From the NCBI GenBank assembly GCA_022361455.1, contig JAKSAW010000617.1, forward strand, positions 1-32,827: a DNA stretch of 32,827 bases. The letters are read 5' to 3'. This document shows, piece after piece, positions 24,996 through 32,827 of this stretch. Position 1 is the stretch's first letter, and each line of letters starts with the position of its first letter. Made by a program: the position numbers and the translations under genes. A model generated the notes under the pieces. That model made no database searches. It was not told where the DNA came from and saw only the letters and a program-made list of their open reading frames with translations. This stretch comes from Pseudomonadales bacterium (GTDB lineage: Bacteria; Pseudomonadota; Gammaproteobacteria; Pseudomonadales; Ketobacteraceae).

Positions 24996-26021
24996 ATGAA
25001 GTCAATCATCAAAAAAATATTAGCGCCAGTTGCAGCGGGCGCGATCGCAATATCTTCCACCTCTGCCATGGCAGCAAGTGATTTAGAAAAGAAAACCTTT
25101 TGTGTATTCGACATTATTGGTAGCCAAGGTCCTATCTTCGATATCATGAAAGACTACAAACTTGCCGCCCTTAACTGGGGTGTTGAGCTTGACATGAAAG
25201 CCTACACCGATGAGAAAATCGCTGCGGAAGATTTTAAAGCCGGTAAATGTAATGTTGTCGCTTTATCTGGTCTTCGTGGCCGCGCGTTCAACAGCTTTAC
25301 CGGTACACTTGACTCCATCGGTTCCATTCCGACAGACAAGCACATGCAGGTGGTTCTTAAAAAACTCGCCTCACCTAAGCTTGGTAAATACATGATCAAC
25401 GGTGAATACGAAGTTGCAGGTATTGCTCCTGGTGGTGCTGCTTTCTTGTTCACCAAAGACCGCTCAATCGACACCGTTGGTGAGCTGTCTGGTAAAAAGA
25501 TTGCCGTTTTGGAATTCGATAAGTCACAGTCGGTAATGGTTGAATCCATTGGTGCCTCGCCAGTTAGCGTTAGCATTGCCAACGTTGGCCCTATGTTTAA
25601 CAACGGTTCAGTGGACATTATTGCTGCCCCTGCCATCGCCTATGAAGCTTTAGAACTTTATAAAGGCCTTGGCGAAAATGGCGCTATTGTTAATTTCTCT
25701 TTGGCTCAGCTAACACTACAAGTGATTATCCGCCACGCTGATTTGCCTGAAGGTTACGGCCAAAAGTCTCGTGAGTATATTTGGGGCCAGTATGATCGCG
25801 CTCAAGATCTTATCGATGTGAACACCAAAGCCATTAAACCTGGCTACTGGTTAGACCTGCCAGAGGCAGACAAAGTGGGTTACCAAGAAATGTTCCGTCA
25901 ATCCCGTATAAAACTTCGGGAAATGGGAATCTACGATGGCAAAATGTTGAAATTCCTTTCCAAAGTACGCTGCGCAATGGATGCTAGCCTTGCAGAATGT
26001 ACCGCTAAAGATAAGGAATAA
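24996..26021 (+). CDS. Periplasmic TRAP-type solute-binding protein, AdeT1/AdeT2-like
   Basis: A 341-residue periplasmic protein with a Sec signal peptide (cleavage near AMA/AS, about residue 26). The mature part has a binding-protein fold. FCVFDIIGSQGPIFD, FKAGKCNVVALSGLRGRAFN and GTLDSIGS match the 'putative solute-binding protein' family that contains Acinetobacter AdeT1/AdeT2 (PF19582), once mislabelled as RND efflux components. The mature N-terminus has one Cys and further cysteines lie near residue 87 and at the C-terminus (CAMDASLAEC), allowing disulfides. It lies 44 bp after the TatT gene and before the permease gene, so it is probably the ligand-capturing part of the system. Ligand unknown. 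Confidence 0.83.
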   Translation: MKSIIKKILAPVAAGAIAISSTSAMAASDLEKKTFCVFDIIGSQGPIFDIMKDYKLAALNWGVELDMKAYTDEKIAAEDFKAGKCNVVALSGLRGRAFNSFTGTLDSIGSIPTDKHMQVVLKKLASPKLGKYMINGEYEVAGIAPGGAAFLFTKDRSIDTVGELSGKKIAVLEFDKSQSVMVESIGASPVSVSIANVGPMFNNGSVDIIAAPAIAYEALELYKGLGENGAIVNFSLAQLTLQVIIRHADLPEGYGQKSREYIWGQYDRAQDLIDVNTKAIKPGYWLDLPEADKVGYQEMFRQSRIKLREMGIYDGKMLKFLSKVRCAMDASLAECTAKDKE

Positions 26022-26050
26022 CATCGCAGTTAACTATATTAACAAACCAT

Positions 26051-26078
26051 AAAAAAGCAGGCCCTGGCCTGCTTTTTT
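26051..26078 (+). terminator. Rho-independent terminator between solute-binding protein and permease
   Basis: AAAAAAGCAGGC (26051-26062) pairs with GCCTGCTTTTTT (26067-26078) around loop CCTG, ending in a T-run. It is strong, and lies within the TRAP locus, so the permease may be expressed less than, or separately from, the upstream pair. Confidence 0.85.
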
Positions 26079-26274
26079 TATAACAATATTAATGTAGAAC
26101 AACTAGCATCCAACACGGCAACACACATATAATTGCATCCTTATTTTGTATGGCCCTGGATTTAGCGGCATACTAACTTACTTAGGCAACGCTTTGTTGC
26201 CTGCAATTTTGACTCGGGATAACACAGTCGCAAATAAAAATACTCGCTGCGCTGTGGTTAAACAAATAACAACT

Positions 26275-26280
26275 AGGTGG
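26275..26280 (+). promoter_or_regulatory. Ribosome-binding site fixing the TRAP permease start
   Basis: AGGTGG lies 6 nt before the ATG at 26287 and selects this start over the more upstream ATG at 26146, whose added 47 residues do not look like transporter sequence. Confidence 0.7.
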
Positions 26281-26286
26281 ATGATT

Positions 26287-28362
26287 ATGTTACCTAAGCG
26301 GTCGCTCAGAGAATGGATTTCCTCACTTCCGGTTCTGCTTCTCCTTCTTATGTCGATATTCCTCGGTACCTCCGAAATGGGATATTCGCAATTACTCAAA
26401 CTCGGTGAGTACTTATGGAAGGACTATTATATTCTTCGCGGAGACATACCCACCCCCACCTGTAATCCCAACCCAGACATAGAAACCGAGCTTCAAAAGC
26501 TACTCGCCGAGAAAGCTAACGAAGAAGATGAATTCGGTGGACTTTTCGGTGAGCCTGAAGACAACACCGATGCCCTAAGAGAATCTCTACAGAAGCAAGC
26601 AATGCTTTGTGCAGAAAAACATAGCATTGCAGAACAAAACCAGGCACGGGTGACTGATGAAGTTCGCATGTTCCGTCAGATTGATTATTTCCTTTTAAAG
26701 GTTTCGGAATTTGGTCGTGAAAACCAACGCATGTTCTTGGGACTAATGCTGTTCTTCTGTGCATTTACCACCACGCTCACCAAACATCACATCGGTCTAC
26801 GTTTAATGACCACGCAGTTGGATTACCGCGTTGGTTCTGTCGCCATGACCATCGCTAATGCTTGTGTCACCTACTCCGCTTACTGGTTCCTGAAAAACGG
26901 CTATGCCTCTGGAACCGAAATGCTACATCCTGAAATTCGTTGGTTATATTTAATCGGTTTTGGTTCTTTGACTGCTCTTACTGCGGTTCAATGCTTTATT
27001 AAACCCAAAGATCTAGAACCGGGTGGCACCATCGGTAAGGCGCTTTTGTCAGTGCCTCTATACGCCTACATGGCCTTTATCTCTACTAATTTCTACATCA
27101 TCCAAGAAAGCAATCCACAAGGCATGGTGCTGTTCATTGATAAGATCATGGATGCAGCCGATATGTTTATCAAGATTGGCTTGTACATTTGGATTGGTAT
27201 GCTGTTAAAGCAAACCTATATTGGCGAGTTGGTTTTCCGCGTATTCAAACCATGGCGCTTACCACCAGAAATGCTGGCCTTTGTTGCCGTTGTGCTAATG
27301 GCCGTTCCCACCGCCTACACCGGTGCTTCTGGTATTATCGTTATCGCAATGGGTGCGGTGGTTTATAACGAACTACGTCGCGCCGGCTCTCGTAGGCAAC
27401 TAGCATTGGCAGCTACTGCCATGACCGGTAGTTTAGGTGTTGTACTACGCCCCTGCTTGCTCGTTGTAATTATCGCAGCATTGAACAAAGAAGTTACTAC
27501 TGATCAGTTATTTGGTTGGGGTGTTAAGATTTTCATTCTGTCGTCTTTCTTGTTTTTCGTTATTTCGTTAATAGGCAAAGAATCAAAGCTCTCCATCGCG
27601 CCGGTTAATGAAGCATTGAAACCGAGTCTCAGCAATTTCCAACCGCTTATCCCCTACGCGGTCGTATTTATTGCAGTAGCCTTTATCTACGGTTTGGTAT
27701 TCGATGCTTACCTTGATGAGTTCTCAGCACCAACCATTCTGCCAGTTATTATTCTTGCCTTGCTGATCTATGAAAAACTAATTGGTAAGCCACACCTTAA
27801 AAACTATCACGATCCAAGTGCAGCCGATGATCGGGAAATTAAAGTAGAACCTGCGATTAGAAAAGCCACTACAGATACGACTGGACACATTGGTGCTCTA
27901 CTAACTGTTATGGCTTTAGGTATTACCGTAGGTGGTGTTATTGAAGATTCCGGTGTTGTATCCAACCTTGCTGATCAAGGCGCTTTGTTCTCTAGCCAAT
28001 GGACGACCATGGCATTCTTATGTTTAGCACTGGTACTGATCGGTATGTCCATGGACGCATTTGCAGCCGTGATCTTGGTATCAGGCTCCATTGCTCAGCT
28101 TGCATACCAACAAGGTATCGATCCACTACATTTCTGGATGTTGGTACTAGTGGCCTTCGAACTGGGGTACTTAACACCACCGGTTGCCATCAACCATCTG
28201 TTAACACGACAGGTGGTTGGCGAAGAAGAGTTCGAAAAATCTGTCCAAGAAACACAAGGCAAGAGTTTCTGGCGTCGACATGAGCGGCTATTGTTGCCGC
28301 TAGCGGTAATGTTCACCGCTATGTTGATCGTGGCCTTTACGCCGCTGATCTATAATAGTTGA
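26287..28362 (+). CDS. TRAP transporter permease (fused small and large subunits, DctQ-DctM)
   Basis: A 691-residue integral membrane protein combining the small (DctQ-like) and large (DctM-like) TRAP permease subunits, which import solutes using an ion gradient with the periplasmic binding protein. After TM1 (about 13-32), a long acidic periplasmic insertion (about 50-130, Cys59 and Cys108 possibly paired) precedes the rest of the DctQ part; the DctM part contains TGASGIIVIAMG and TGSLGVVLRPCLL. The latter stands where most DctM proteins read ...GxLIPPS, so PPS is replaced by RPC. The start at 26287 is backed by AGGTGG. It is separated from the solute-binding gene by a terminator-like hairpin. 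Confidence 0.88.
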   Translation: MLPKRSLREWISSLPVLLLLLMSIFLGTSEMGYSQLLKLGEYLWKDYYILRGDIPTPTCNPNPDIETELQKLLAEKANEEDEFGGLFGEPEDNTDALRESLQKQAMLCAEKHSIAEQNQARVTDEVRMFRQIDYFLLKVSEFGRENQRMFLGLMLFFCAFTTTLTKHHIGLRLMTTQLDYRVGSVAMTIANACVTYSAYWFLKNGYASGTEMLHPEIRWLYLIGFGSLTALTAVQCFIKPKDLEPGGTIGKALLSVPLYAYMAFISTNFYIIQESNPQGMVLFIDKIMDAADMFIKIGLYIWIGMLLKQTYIGELVFRVFKPWRLPPEMLAFVAVVLMAVPTAYTGASGIIVIAMGAVVYNELRRAGSRRQLALAATAMTGSLGVVLRPCLLVVIIAALNKEVTTDQLFGWGVKIFILSSFLFFVISLIGKESKLSIAPVNEALKPSLSNFQPLIPYAVVFIAVAFIYGLVFDAYLDEFSAPTILPVIILALLIYEKLIGKPHLKNYHDPSAADDREIKVEPAIRKATTDTTGHIGALLTVMALGITVGGVIEDSGVVSNLADQGALFSSQWTTMAFLCLALVLIGMSMDAFAAVILVSGSIAQLAYQQGIDPLHFWMLVLVAFELGYLTPPVAINHLLTRQVVGEEEFEKSVQETQGKSFWRRHERLLLPLAVMFTAMLIVAFTPLIYNS

Positions 28363-28390
28363 CGTAGTTGCTTTAAGTTACATTGCTACT

Positions 28391-28419
28391 AAAAACGGCG
28401 CTTTATCAGCGCCGTTTTT
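28391..28419 (+). terminator. Rho-independent terminator after the TRAP permease
   Basis: AAAAACGGCGCT (28391-28402) pairs with AGCGCCGTTTTT (28408-28419) around TTATC, followed by further T. It ends the TRAP locus before tesB. Confidence 0.88.
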
Positions 28420-28549
28420 TATTTTGCACTAACATTAAGGCCAGCTTTACAAACAGTGCGCTGACCGGAATTGTCAGCTTGTTAACTATTTTCGCTATTG
28501 ACCACAAGTCAGTTATTCAGCAAACTGAACAGCGTTTAGGGTTATTGCT

Positions 28550-28554
28550 AGGAG
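28550..28554 (+). promoter_or_regulatory. Ribosome-binding site fixing the tesB start
   Basis: AGGAG lies 5 nt before the ATG at 28560. The frame is open to 28383, but the extra part runs through the preceding terminator, so the downstream start is clearly right. Confidence 0.8.
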
Positions 28555-28559
28555 TGTAC

Positions 28560-29426
28560 ATGGGCGGACTTATCGACGAACTCGTGGATTTATTAAACCT
28601 TGAGACTATCGAACACAATTTATTCCGAGGCCAAAGCCAAGATATAGGTGGTCGTAGTGTTTTCGGTGGACAAGTGGTTAGCCAGGCCTTAGTAGCCGCC
28701 ACAAGAACGTTAGAAGATGATCGTCATACGCACTCATTGCATGCTTATTTTCTCCGTCCAGGAGACATGAAAGCGCCCATTGTTTATGAAGTAGATCGCA
28801 TTCGCGATGGCGGTAGCTTCACCACTCGCCGAGTTGTCGCTATTCAACATGGTGAAGCAATTTTCAGCATGTCCTGTTCTTTTCAAACTTTGGAAGAAGG
28901 TCTAGAGCATCAAGCAGTAGAAATGTTAGATGTACCGCATCCGGAAGAGGTTGAGCCAGAAAGCGAAATTAGAAAACGACTCGCACCAAAGATACCTGAA
29001 CGTTTTCGTGAATCTTTTACTCAAGAAAGGCCTATTGAAATTCGACCTATTGATCCCGTGAATTTCTTTCAGCCCGAAAAGAAACCACCAAGAAAACAAG
29101 TGTGGTTCAAAACTAACGGCCAGTTAAACGACTCGTTACCACTCCATCAAGCGCTTATGGCCTATGCTTCTGATTTTGGTTTGTTGGGCACCGGCATGAT
29201 GCCCCATGGTTTGTCTTTTGTGGATCCCCAAGTACAAGCAGCAAGCTTGGACCACGCTATTTGGTTCCACCATCCATTTCGAGCGGATGAGTGGTTACTT
29301 TATGATATGGAAAGCCCAAGTGCTTCCAATGCGCGCAGTTTTAATCGTGGGCTTATCTATAATCGTGAAGGTCAATTAGTTGCTTCGGTAGTTCAAGAAG
29401 GGTTGATGCGGGTACGCAGGAAATAG
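28560..29426 (+). CDS. tesB: Acyl-CoA thioesterase II
   Basis: Hydrolyses acyl-CoA to free fatty acid and CoA in the cytoplasm. The 288-residue length equals that of E. coli TesB within two residues. The double hot-dog fold shows RGQSQDIGGRSVFGGQVVSQ (23-42) and LHAYFLRPGD near residue 60 in the first repeat, and SLDHAIWFHHPF in the second. The E. coli catalytic residues Asp204, Thr228 and Gln278 correspond here to Asp205, Ser229 (a conservative change) and Gln279 in VVQEGLMR. A start at 28560 is supported by AGGAG. It is convergent with polB across 26 bp with no evident terminator. Confidence 0.94.
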   Translation: MGGLIDELVDLLNLETIEHNLFRGQSQDIGGRSVFGGQVVSQALVAATRTLEDDRHTHSLHAYFLRPGDMKAPIVYEVDRIRDGGSFTTRRVVAIQHGEAIFSMSCSFQTLEEGLEHQAVEMLDVPHPEEVEPESEIRKRLAPKIPERFRESFTQERPIEIRPIDPVNFFQPEKKPPRKQVWFKTNGQLNDSLPLHQALMAYASDFGLLGTGMMPHGLSFVDPQVQAASLDHAIWFHHPFRADEWLLYDMESPSASNARSFNRGLIYNREGQLVASVVQEGLMRVRRK

Positions 29427-29452
29427 CGCGCAAGCAACTCAAGCAATTAGAG

Positions 29453-31888
29453 TCAAAACAAACTCATTTGCTGATTTAGTATTTCTTCGAAAGAAGTTCC
29501 TAATTCCGTCAATAAGCCATCCACAGCAGGAGCGATCTGTCGCTCTAAATAATGCTCATAATCAATAGCCGAGGGACAATGCTCCCTTGGCTCCGGTCCG
29601 TTCACAGTAATAATATATTCAATCCAACCGCCTCTTTGGTATTTCTCTGAAAAACCTTCAGCTTTCAGAAACTCATCAGCTTTGCGGGCGGCCTGCACGT
29701 GTGGTGGGATATTTTTTTGATAATCGCTTAATAATCTGCGTAAGCGCTTGCGGTAAAATAATTGATCATCTAACTCACCATTAATCACCTGCCGATGAAT
29801 GGTCTTTAAATATTGCTCGACAGGTTCACCATGAAAACATAACCAATAGACCTGATATTGCACATCCCTTGCTAAGTGAGTCCAATCAGTACGCACATTC
29901 TCCAATCCTTTAAAAACAAGCTCTTCTTTTTCACCACGATCTATTAAGCCGGCATAACGTTTCTTACTACCCGTATCAGAGCCACGCATCTTCGGCATGT
30001 GAAAGCGGCGGTAATGGGTTTCGTATTCAAGCTCTAGATAGCTTTCTAATCCATAGCGAGCTTTTAAAGCATTGGTCCACCATTCATTGAGATACTCTGC
30101 TAGTTCATTACCCATCTTGTCTGCTTGATCGAGTGTGAAGCGCCCTTTTAACCACACGAACACAGAATCCGTATCACCATATATAACTTGATAGCCTTTC
30201 TGCTCAATAAGCTCGCGACTTTGCTGCATAATATCGTGGCCACGCAAAGTAATGGAGCTAGACAAACGAGGATCAAAGAAACGGCACAAGGGAGTACCCA
30301 ACACACCGTAGAAGGAGTTCATAATAATCTTAATAGCTTGAGATAGGGGCTGATCTTTTTGTGCTTTAGCTTTATCCCTTGCTTGCCATAAGTCCTGGAT
30401 AATACCTGGAAGCAAATGTTGCTGCTTACTAAAAATCGCCTGATTAAAACCAGGAATCCATTCGCTGCTTGCGAACACTGTAGCTTGATTAGGTCTGCCT
30501 GTTATCTGTGGCTCGTCTGGCTCAAAATCTCCCTGATTGTGAAGGCTGTAGATTAGCGACAGTGGGTCAATACAAAAAGTACGAATGATACTTGGATATA
30601 GGCTTTTAAAATCCAGCACCAGCACATGTTCATACAACCCAGGCATAGAATCCATCACATAGCCACCGGGAGCAGTGATGTCACTATGAAGCATCCCCAC
30701 ATTAGGCGCTATATAACCCTTTCGATGTAAGCGCGGTAAATATAGGTTCTCAAAAGCAGCAACTGAGCCACCGGTTTTATCCAACGGCAAACCTGTTAGG
30801 CGAGCACGCTCACGTACAAACCGCATCAAATGAGCGGCCTCAAAAATATCTAATACTAAACGACAATCCTCTAAGTTATAGCGTGCTAAGGCTAAGGGGT
30901 CCTCGCGGAACAAACGCATAATCTCATCGCCGCGATTATCCACATGATCAATCAATTTACCCCGCCCTAATAACTGACGAGATACATTTTCCAAAGAAAA
31001 ACTTTCAAAGTTGTAGGTGGCTGCCTTTAGAGTGTCGATACCATCCAGAACCACACGACCAGGAATTGTAATGAAATAATGTTCAGTGTCGGTGTTAGCT
31101 TTGCGCCAATCTACCTTAGATTGATTTCGTCCGATTGAAAAAGTTAAACGATATTGATCATACTTTTTCTGCAAAAAACGAAAGTCAAAATTAACCACAC
31201 TCCAGCCAATAAAGATATCCGGATCGTTCTGTTTCACCCATTCATTAAAGGCTAATAGTAAATCCTTTTCGTTAGCAAAAAGCTCAACGATAAAGTCATC
31301 TTGTTTATCAGGCACAACCTTACCCGCCGGTGGCGTGACCATCATTACTATGGCATCTGATTCACCATATAATGCAATAGAGTAAAGGTGCTTACCGTCG
31401 TAGGACGTTTCTATATCTAGAGAAATAACCTTTAAATGGGGCCAGAAATCAGCTTTCTTAAGTAGCGGATTAATATACTGCTTACCAGCTTGCACCGGTT
31501 CATCGGATTCAATCCAAAGCCCACCAGTAATAAAACGCTCCATCAAAAAGCGCTCTGCTGGGCGAATATCCCCCTCCTGTAGTTGAATACCCTTCTCTTC
31601 CAACATAGCTTTAGTATTCAACATCGTTCTTTGCGACTTAAAATATAAGCCGTGAACAGGCTCACCAGAAAAAGCCTTGAGTTTCAGAGGTGCTTCACGA
31701 AGCTGTGGACCAAAATTTAGATAGGGACGAGCCTTTTCCAAATCAGAAGCCGCGATAAAACTCACCGACTCCTGGGCAGTCATAGAAAGCAATACCGCCA
31801 CTGTCTCGGTTTTTAACCAAAAATCTAACTGCACGCCATCGGCCTTATCATACCAATGGCGCGTTAGTACCAAGGCGTTAAAACCCAT
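29453..31888 (-). CDS. polB: DNA polymerase II (family B)
   Basis: A family B DNA polymerase with 3'-5' proofreading, used in lesion bypass and repair in E. coli (Pol II, 783 aa; here 811). The exonuclease I motif SLDIET (D158, E160) and the exonuclease II/III regions (GWSVVNFDFRFL; ARYNLEDCRLVLDIF) are present. The polymerase motifs are DFKSLYPSII (Asp426), KIIMNSFYGVLG, and YGDTDS (570-575), so the enzyme should be active. It follows xthA by 20 bp in the same orientation, probably as one transcript. No SOS box lies immediately before it; its promoter would be upstream of xthA. Confidence 0.95.
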   Translation of the reverse strand: MGFNALVLTRHWYDKADGVQLDFWLKTETVAVLLSMTAQESVSFIAASDLEKARPYLNFGPQLREAPLKLKAFSGEPVHGLYFKSQRTMLNTKAMLEEKGIQLQEGDIRPAERFLMERFITGGLWIESDEPVQAGKQYINPLLKKADFWPHLKVISLDIETSYDGKHLYSIALYGESDAIVMMVTPPAGKVVPDKQDDFIVELFANEKDLLLAFNEWVKQNDPDIFIGWSVVNFDFRFLQKKYDQYRLTFSIGRNQSKVDWRKANTDTEHYFITIPGRVVLDGIDTLKAATYNFESFSLENVSRQLLGRGKLIDHVDNRGDEIMRLFREDPLALARYNLEDCRLVLDIFEAAHLMRFVRERARLTGLPLDKTGGSVAAFENLYLPRLHRKGYIAPNVGMLHSDITAPGGYVMDSMPGLYEHVLVLDFKSLYPSIIRTFCIDPLSLIYSLHNQGDFEPDEPQITGRPNQATVFASSEWIPGFNQAIFSKQQHLLPGIIQDLWQARDKAKAQKDQPLSQAIKIIMNSFYGVLGTPLCRFFDPRLSSSITLRGHDIMQQSRELIEQKGYQVIYGDTDSVFVWLKGRFTLDQADKMGNELAEYLNEWWTNALKARYGLESYLELEYETHYRRFHMPKMRGSDTGSKKRYAGLIDRGEKEELVFKGLENVRTDWTHLARDVQYQVYWLCFHGEPVEQYLKTIHRQVINGELDDQLFYRKRLRRLLSDYQKNIPPHVQAARKADEFLKAEGFSEKYQRGGWIEYIITVNGPEPREHCPSAIDYEHYLERQIAPAVDGLLTELGTSFEEILNQQMSLF

Positions 31889-31908
31889 ATTCGTAAAACC
31901 GGAAACAA

Positions 31909-32727
31909 TCAGTCCAAATCAAACTCGGCCCATACAGGTGCGTGATCTGATGGTTTTTCAAGACCACGAATGTCATAAGCAATTCCAGTAGCAGTCAGTG
32001 CATCTAATAATGGTTGCGTAGCTAGCACTAGATCGATCCTCAAACCTCGCTTGGGTTCGCGATCAAAACCTTTACTGCGATAATCGAACCAGCTGAATAG
32101 GCTATCTTCATCGGGGTATTGTTCACGAAATGTGTCAAACAATCCCCATCTCATTAATCGGTCCATCCACTCCCGCTCTTCAGGCAAGAAGCTACATTTG
32201 CCAGTCCGCAACCAACGCTTTCGATTGTCTTCGCCAATTCCAATATCTAGATCGACACGCGAAATATTCAAATCTCCCATCACAATCAGATAATCTTGCG
32301 GGGTAAATTGCTCTTCCAGCAGAGACTGAAGGTCTTCATAGAATTTGGCTTTATTGGGAAATTTAGTAGGATGATCGCGACTTTCCCCCTGAGGGAAATA
32401 ACCATTAATCACCGTGAGCGTTTTGCCGTTAGCTAGCTCAAACTGGCCACTGATCAGTCGCTTTTGAGCATCTTCATCGTCATGGGCAAAACCTTTGAAA
32501 ACCGCTGCTGGCGTAGCCTTTGACATAAGAGCAACACCATAATGACTCTTCTGCCCATGATAGTTCACCGCATAACCTAAGCCCTCAACATCTGCCACAG
32601 GAAAGAGATCATCCTGCACCTTGGTCTCCTGTAAACCGATAATATCTGGTTGATAATCGTTCACTAAGGTTTCTAATTGATGTTGTCTGGCGCGAATACC
32701 ATTCACGTTGAAAGAAACTACCTTCAT
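31909..32727 (-). CDS. xthA: Exodeoxyribonuclease III
   Basis: AP endonuclease and 3'-5' exonuclease of base-excision repair. The 272-residue product matches E. coli ExoIII (268 aa) throughout: [19 protein letters not shown], with Asn7 and Glu34 (LQETK), [14 protein letters not shown] with the catalytic Asp/Asn pair, and [11 protein letters not shown] with the catalytic His at the C-terminus. A GGGGGCC ribosome-binding site precedes the ATG by a few bases. It is the first gene of a pair with polB. The 100 bp upstream, to the window end, should hold the promoter. Confidence 0.96.
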   Translation of the reverse strand: MKVVSFNVNGIRARQHQLETLVNDYQPDIIGLQETKVQDDLFPVADVEGLGYAVNYHGQKSHYGVALMSKATPAAVFKGFAHDDEDAQKRLISGQFELANGKTLTVINGYFPQGESRDHPTKFPNKAKFYEDLQSLLEEQFTPQDYLIVMGDLNISRVDLDIGIGEDNRKRWLRTGKCSFLPEEREWMDRLMRWGLFDTFREQYPDEDSLFSWFDYRSKGFDREPKRGLRIDLVLATQPLLDALTATGIAYDIRGLEKPSDHAPVWAEFDLD

Positions 32728-32827
32728 TTGGCCCCCATTAAGTTAATGAAACTGCACTATTTTACCCATTGCGGCTTAAAAGTCCTGTGTTAAGCTTACT
32801 CTCATTAGAATAAGACCAATACCTCAG
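32728..32827 (-). promoter_or_regulatory. Upstream region of xthA-polB
   Basis: The last 100 bp are AT-rich and non-coding, and must include the xthA promoter. No LexA-type CTGT-N8-ACAG site is present; no confident -35/-10 pair can be assigned. Confidence 0.35.

Noticed and set aside
26146..26286. A 47-residue N-terminal extension of the TRAP permease.
   Set aside because: The sequence is not membrane- or transporter-like, and AGGTGG at 26275-26280 supports the start at 26287.
28383..28559. An N-terminal extension of TesB by 59 residues.
   Set aside because: It would run through the TRAP-locus terminator, and the AGGAG at 28550-28554 plus TesB family length fix the start at 28560.

Overview
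This window reads as ordinary chromosome from a Gammaproteobacterium, with base composition roughly in the mid-40s % GC by eye. Support comes from gammaproteobacterial housekeeping genes in familiar arrangements: rapA followed by rluA as in E. coli, and serA, dusC, dinG, tesB, polB and xthA. The AdeT-like/TatT-type TRAP locus, the GGDEF/PilZ pair and the ATP-grasp/7TM/peptidase trio suggest a marine or hydrocarbon-associated lineage (Oceanospirillales/Pseudomonadales-like). That placement is inference. No rRNA, tRNA, CRISPR, prophage or complete insertion sequence was found.

Layout. 1-1.8 kb: an Old Yellow Enzyme gene followed on the same strand by an MFS transporter cut off after about three membrane helices, with unrelated sequence at the window edge. 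2-4.2 kb: a type B carboxylesterase and a small HD-domain phosphohydrolase. 4.3-5.5 kb: serA, divergent from a long rightward run (5.6-13.1 kb): rapA, rluA, an alkB-family dioxygenase, then a three-gene envelope system made of a secreted retropepsin-like peptidase, an inactive transglutaminase fused to seven membrane helices, and an ATP-grasp ligase. A TetR regulator follows. 13.8-16.3 kb: a 7TMR-DISM diguanylate cyclase divergent from a single-domain PilZ protein. 16.4-18.6 kb: a large lipoprotein whose middle reads as a two-barrel BPI/TULIP lipid-binding module. 19.2-20.2 kb: dusC. 20.2-20.7 kb: a non-coding stretch with a dense cluster of DnaA-box matches flanking an AT-rich segment. 20.7-23.6 kb: an unrecognised protein convergent with dinG. 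23.9-28.4 kb: a TRAP transporter locus (TatT lipoprotein, AdeT-like solute-binding protein, fused permease), with a terminator-like hairpin before the permease. 28.6-32.7 kb: tesB, convergent with xthA-polB.

Functional themes. Nucleic-acid repair and maintenance is strongly represented (alkB, dinG, polB, xthA), as are RNA modification and transcription recycling (rluA, dusC, rapA). Three envelope modules stand out: the amidoligase-peptidase trio, the TULIP-like lipoprotein and the TRAP locus with its TatT partner. The last two plausibly handle hydrophobic ligands. The two observations most worth following are the BPI/TULIP-like lipoprotein and the DnaA-box cluster between dusC and the unknown gene.
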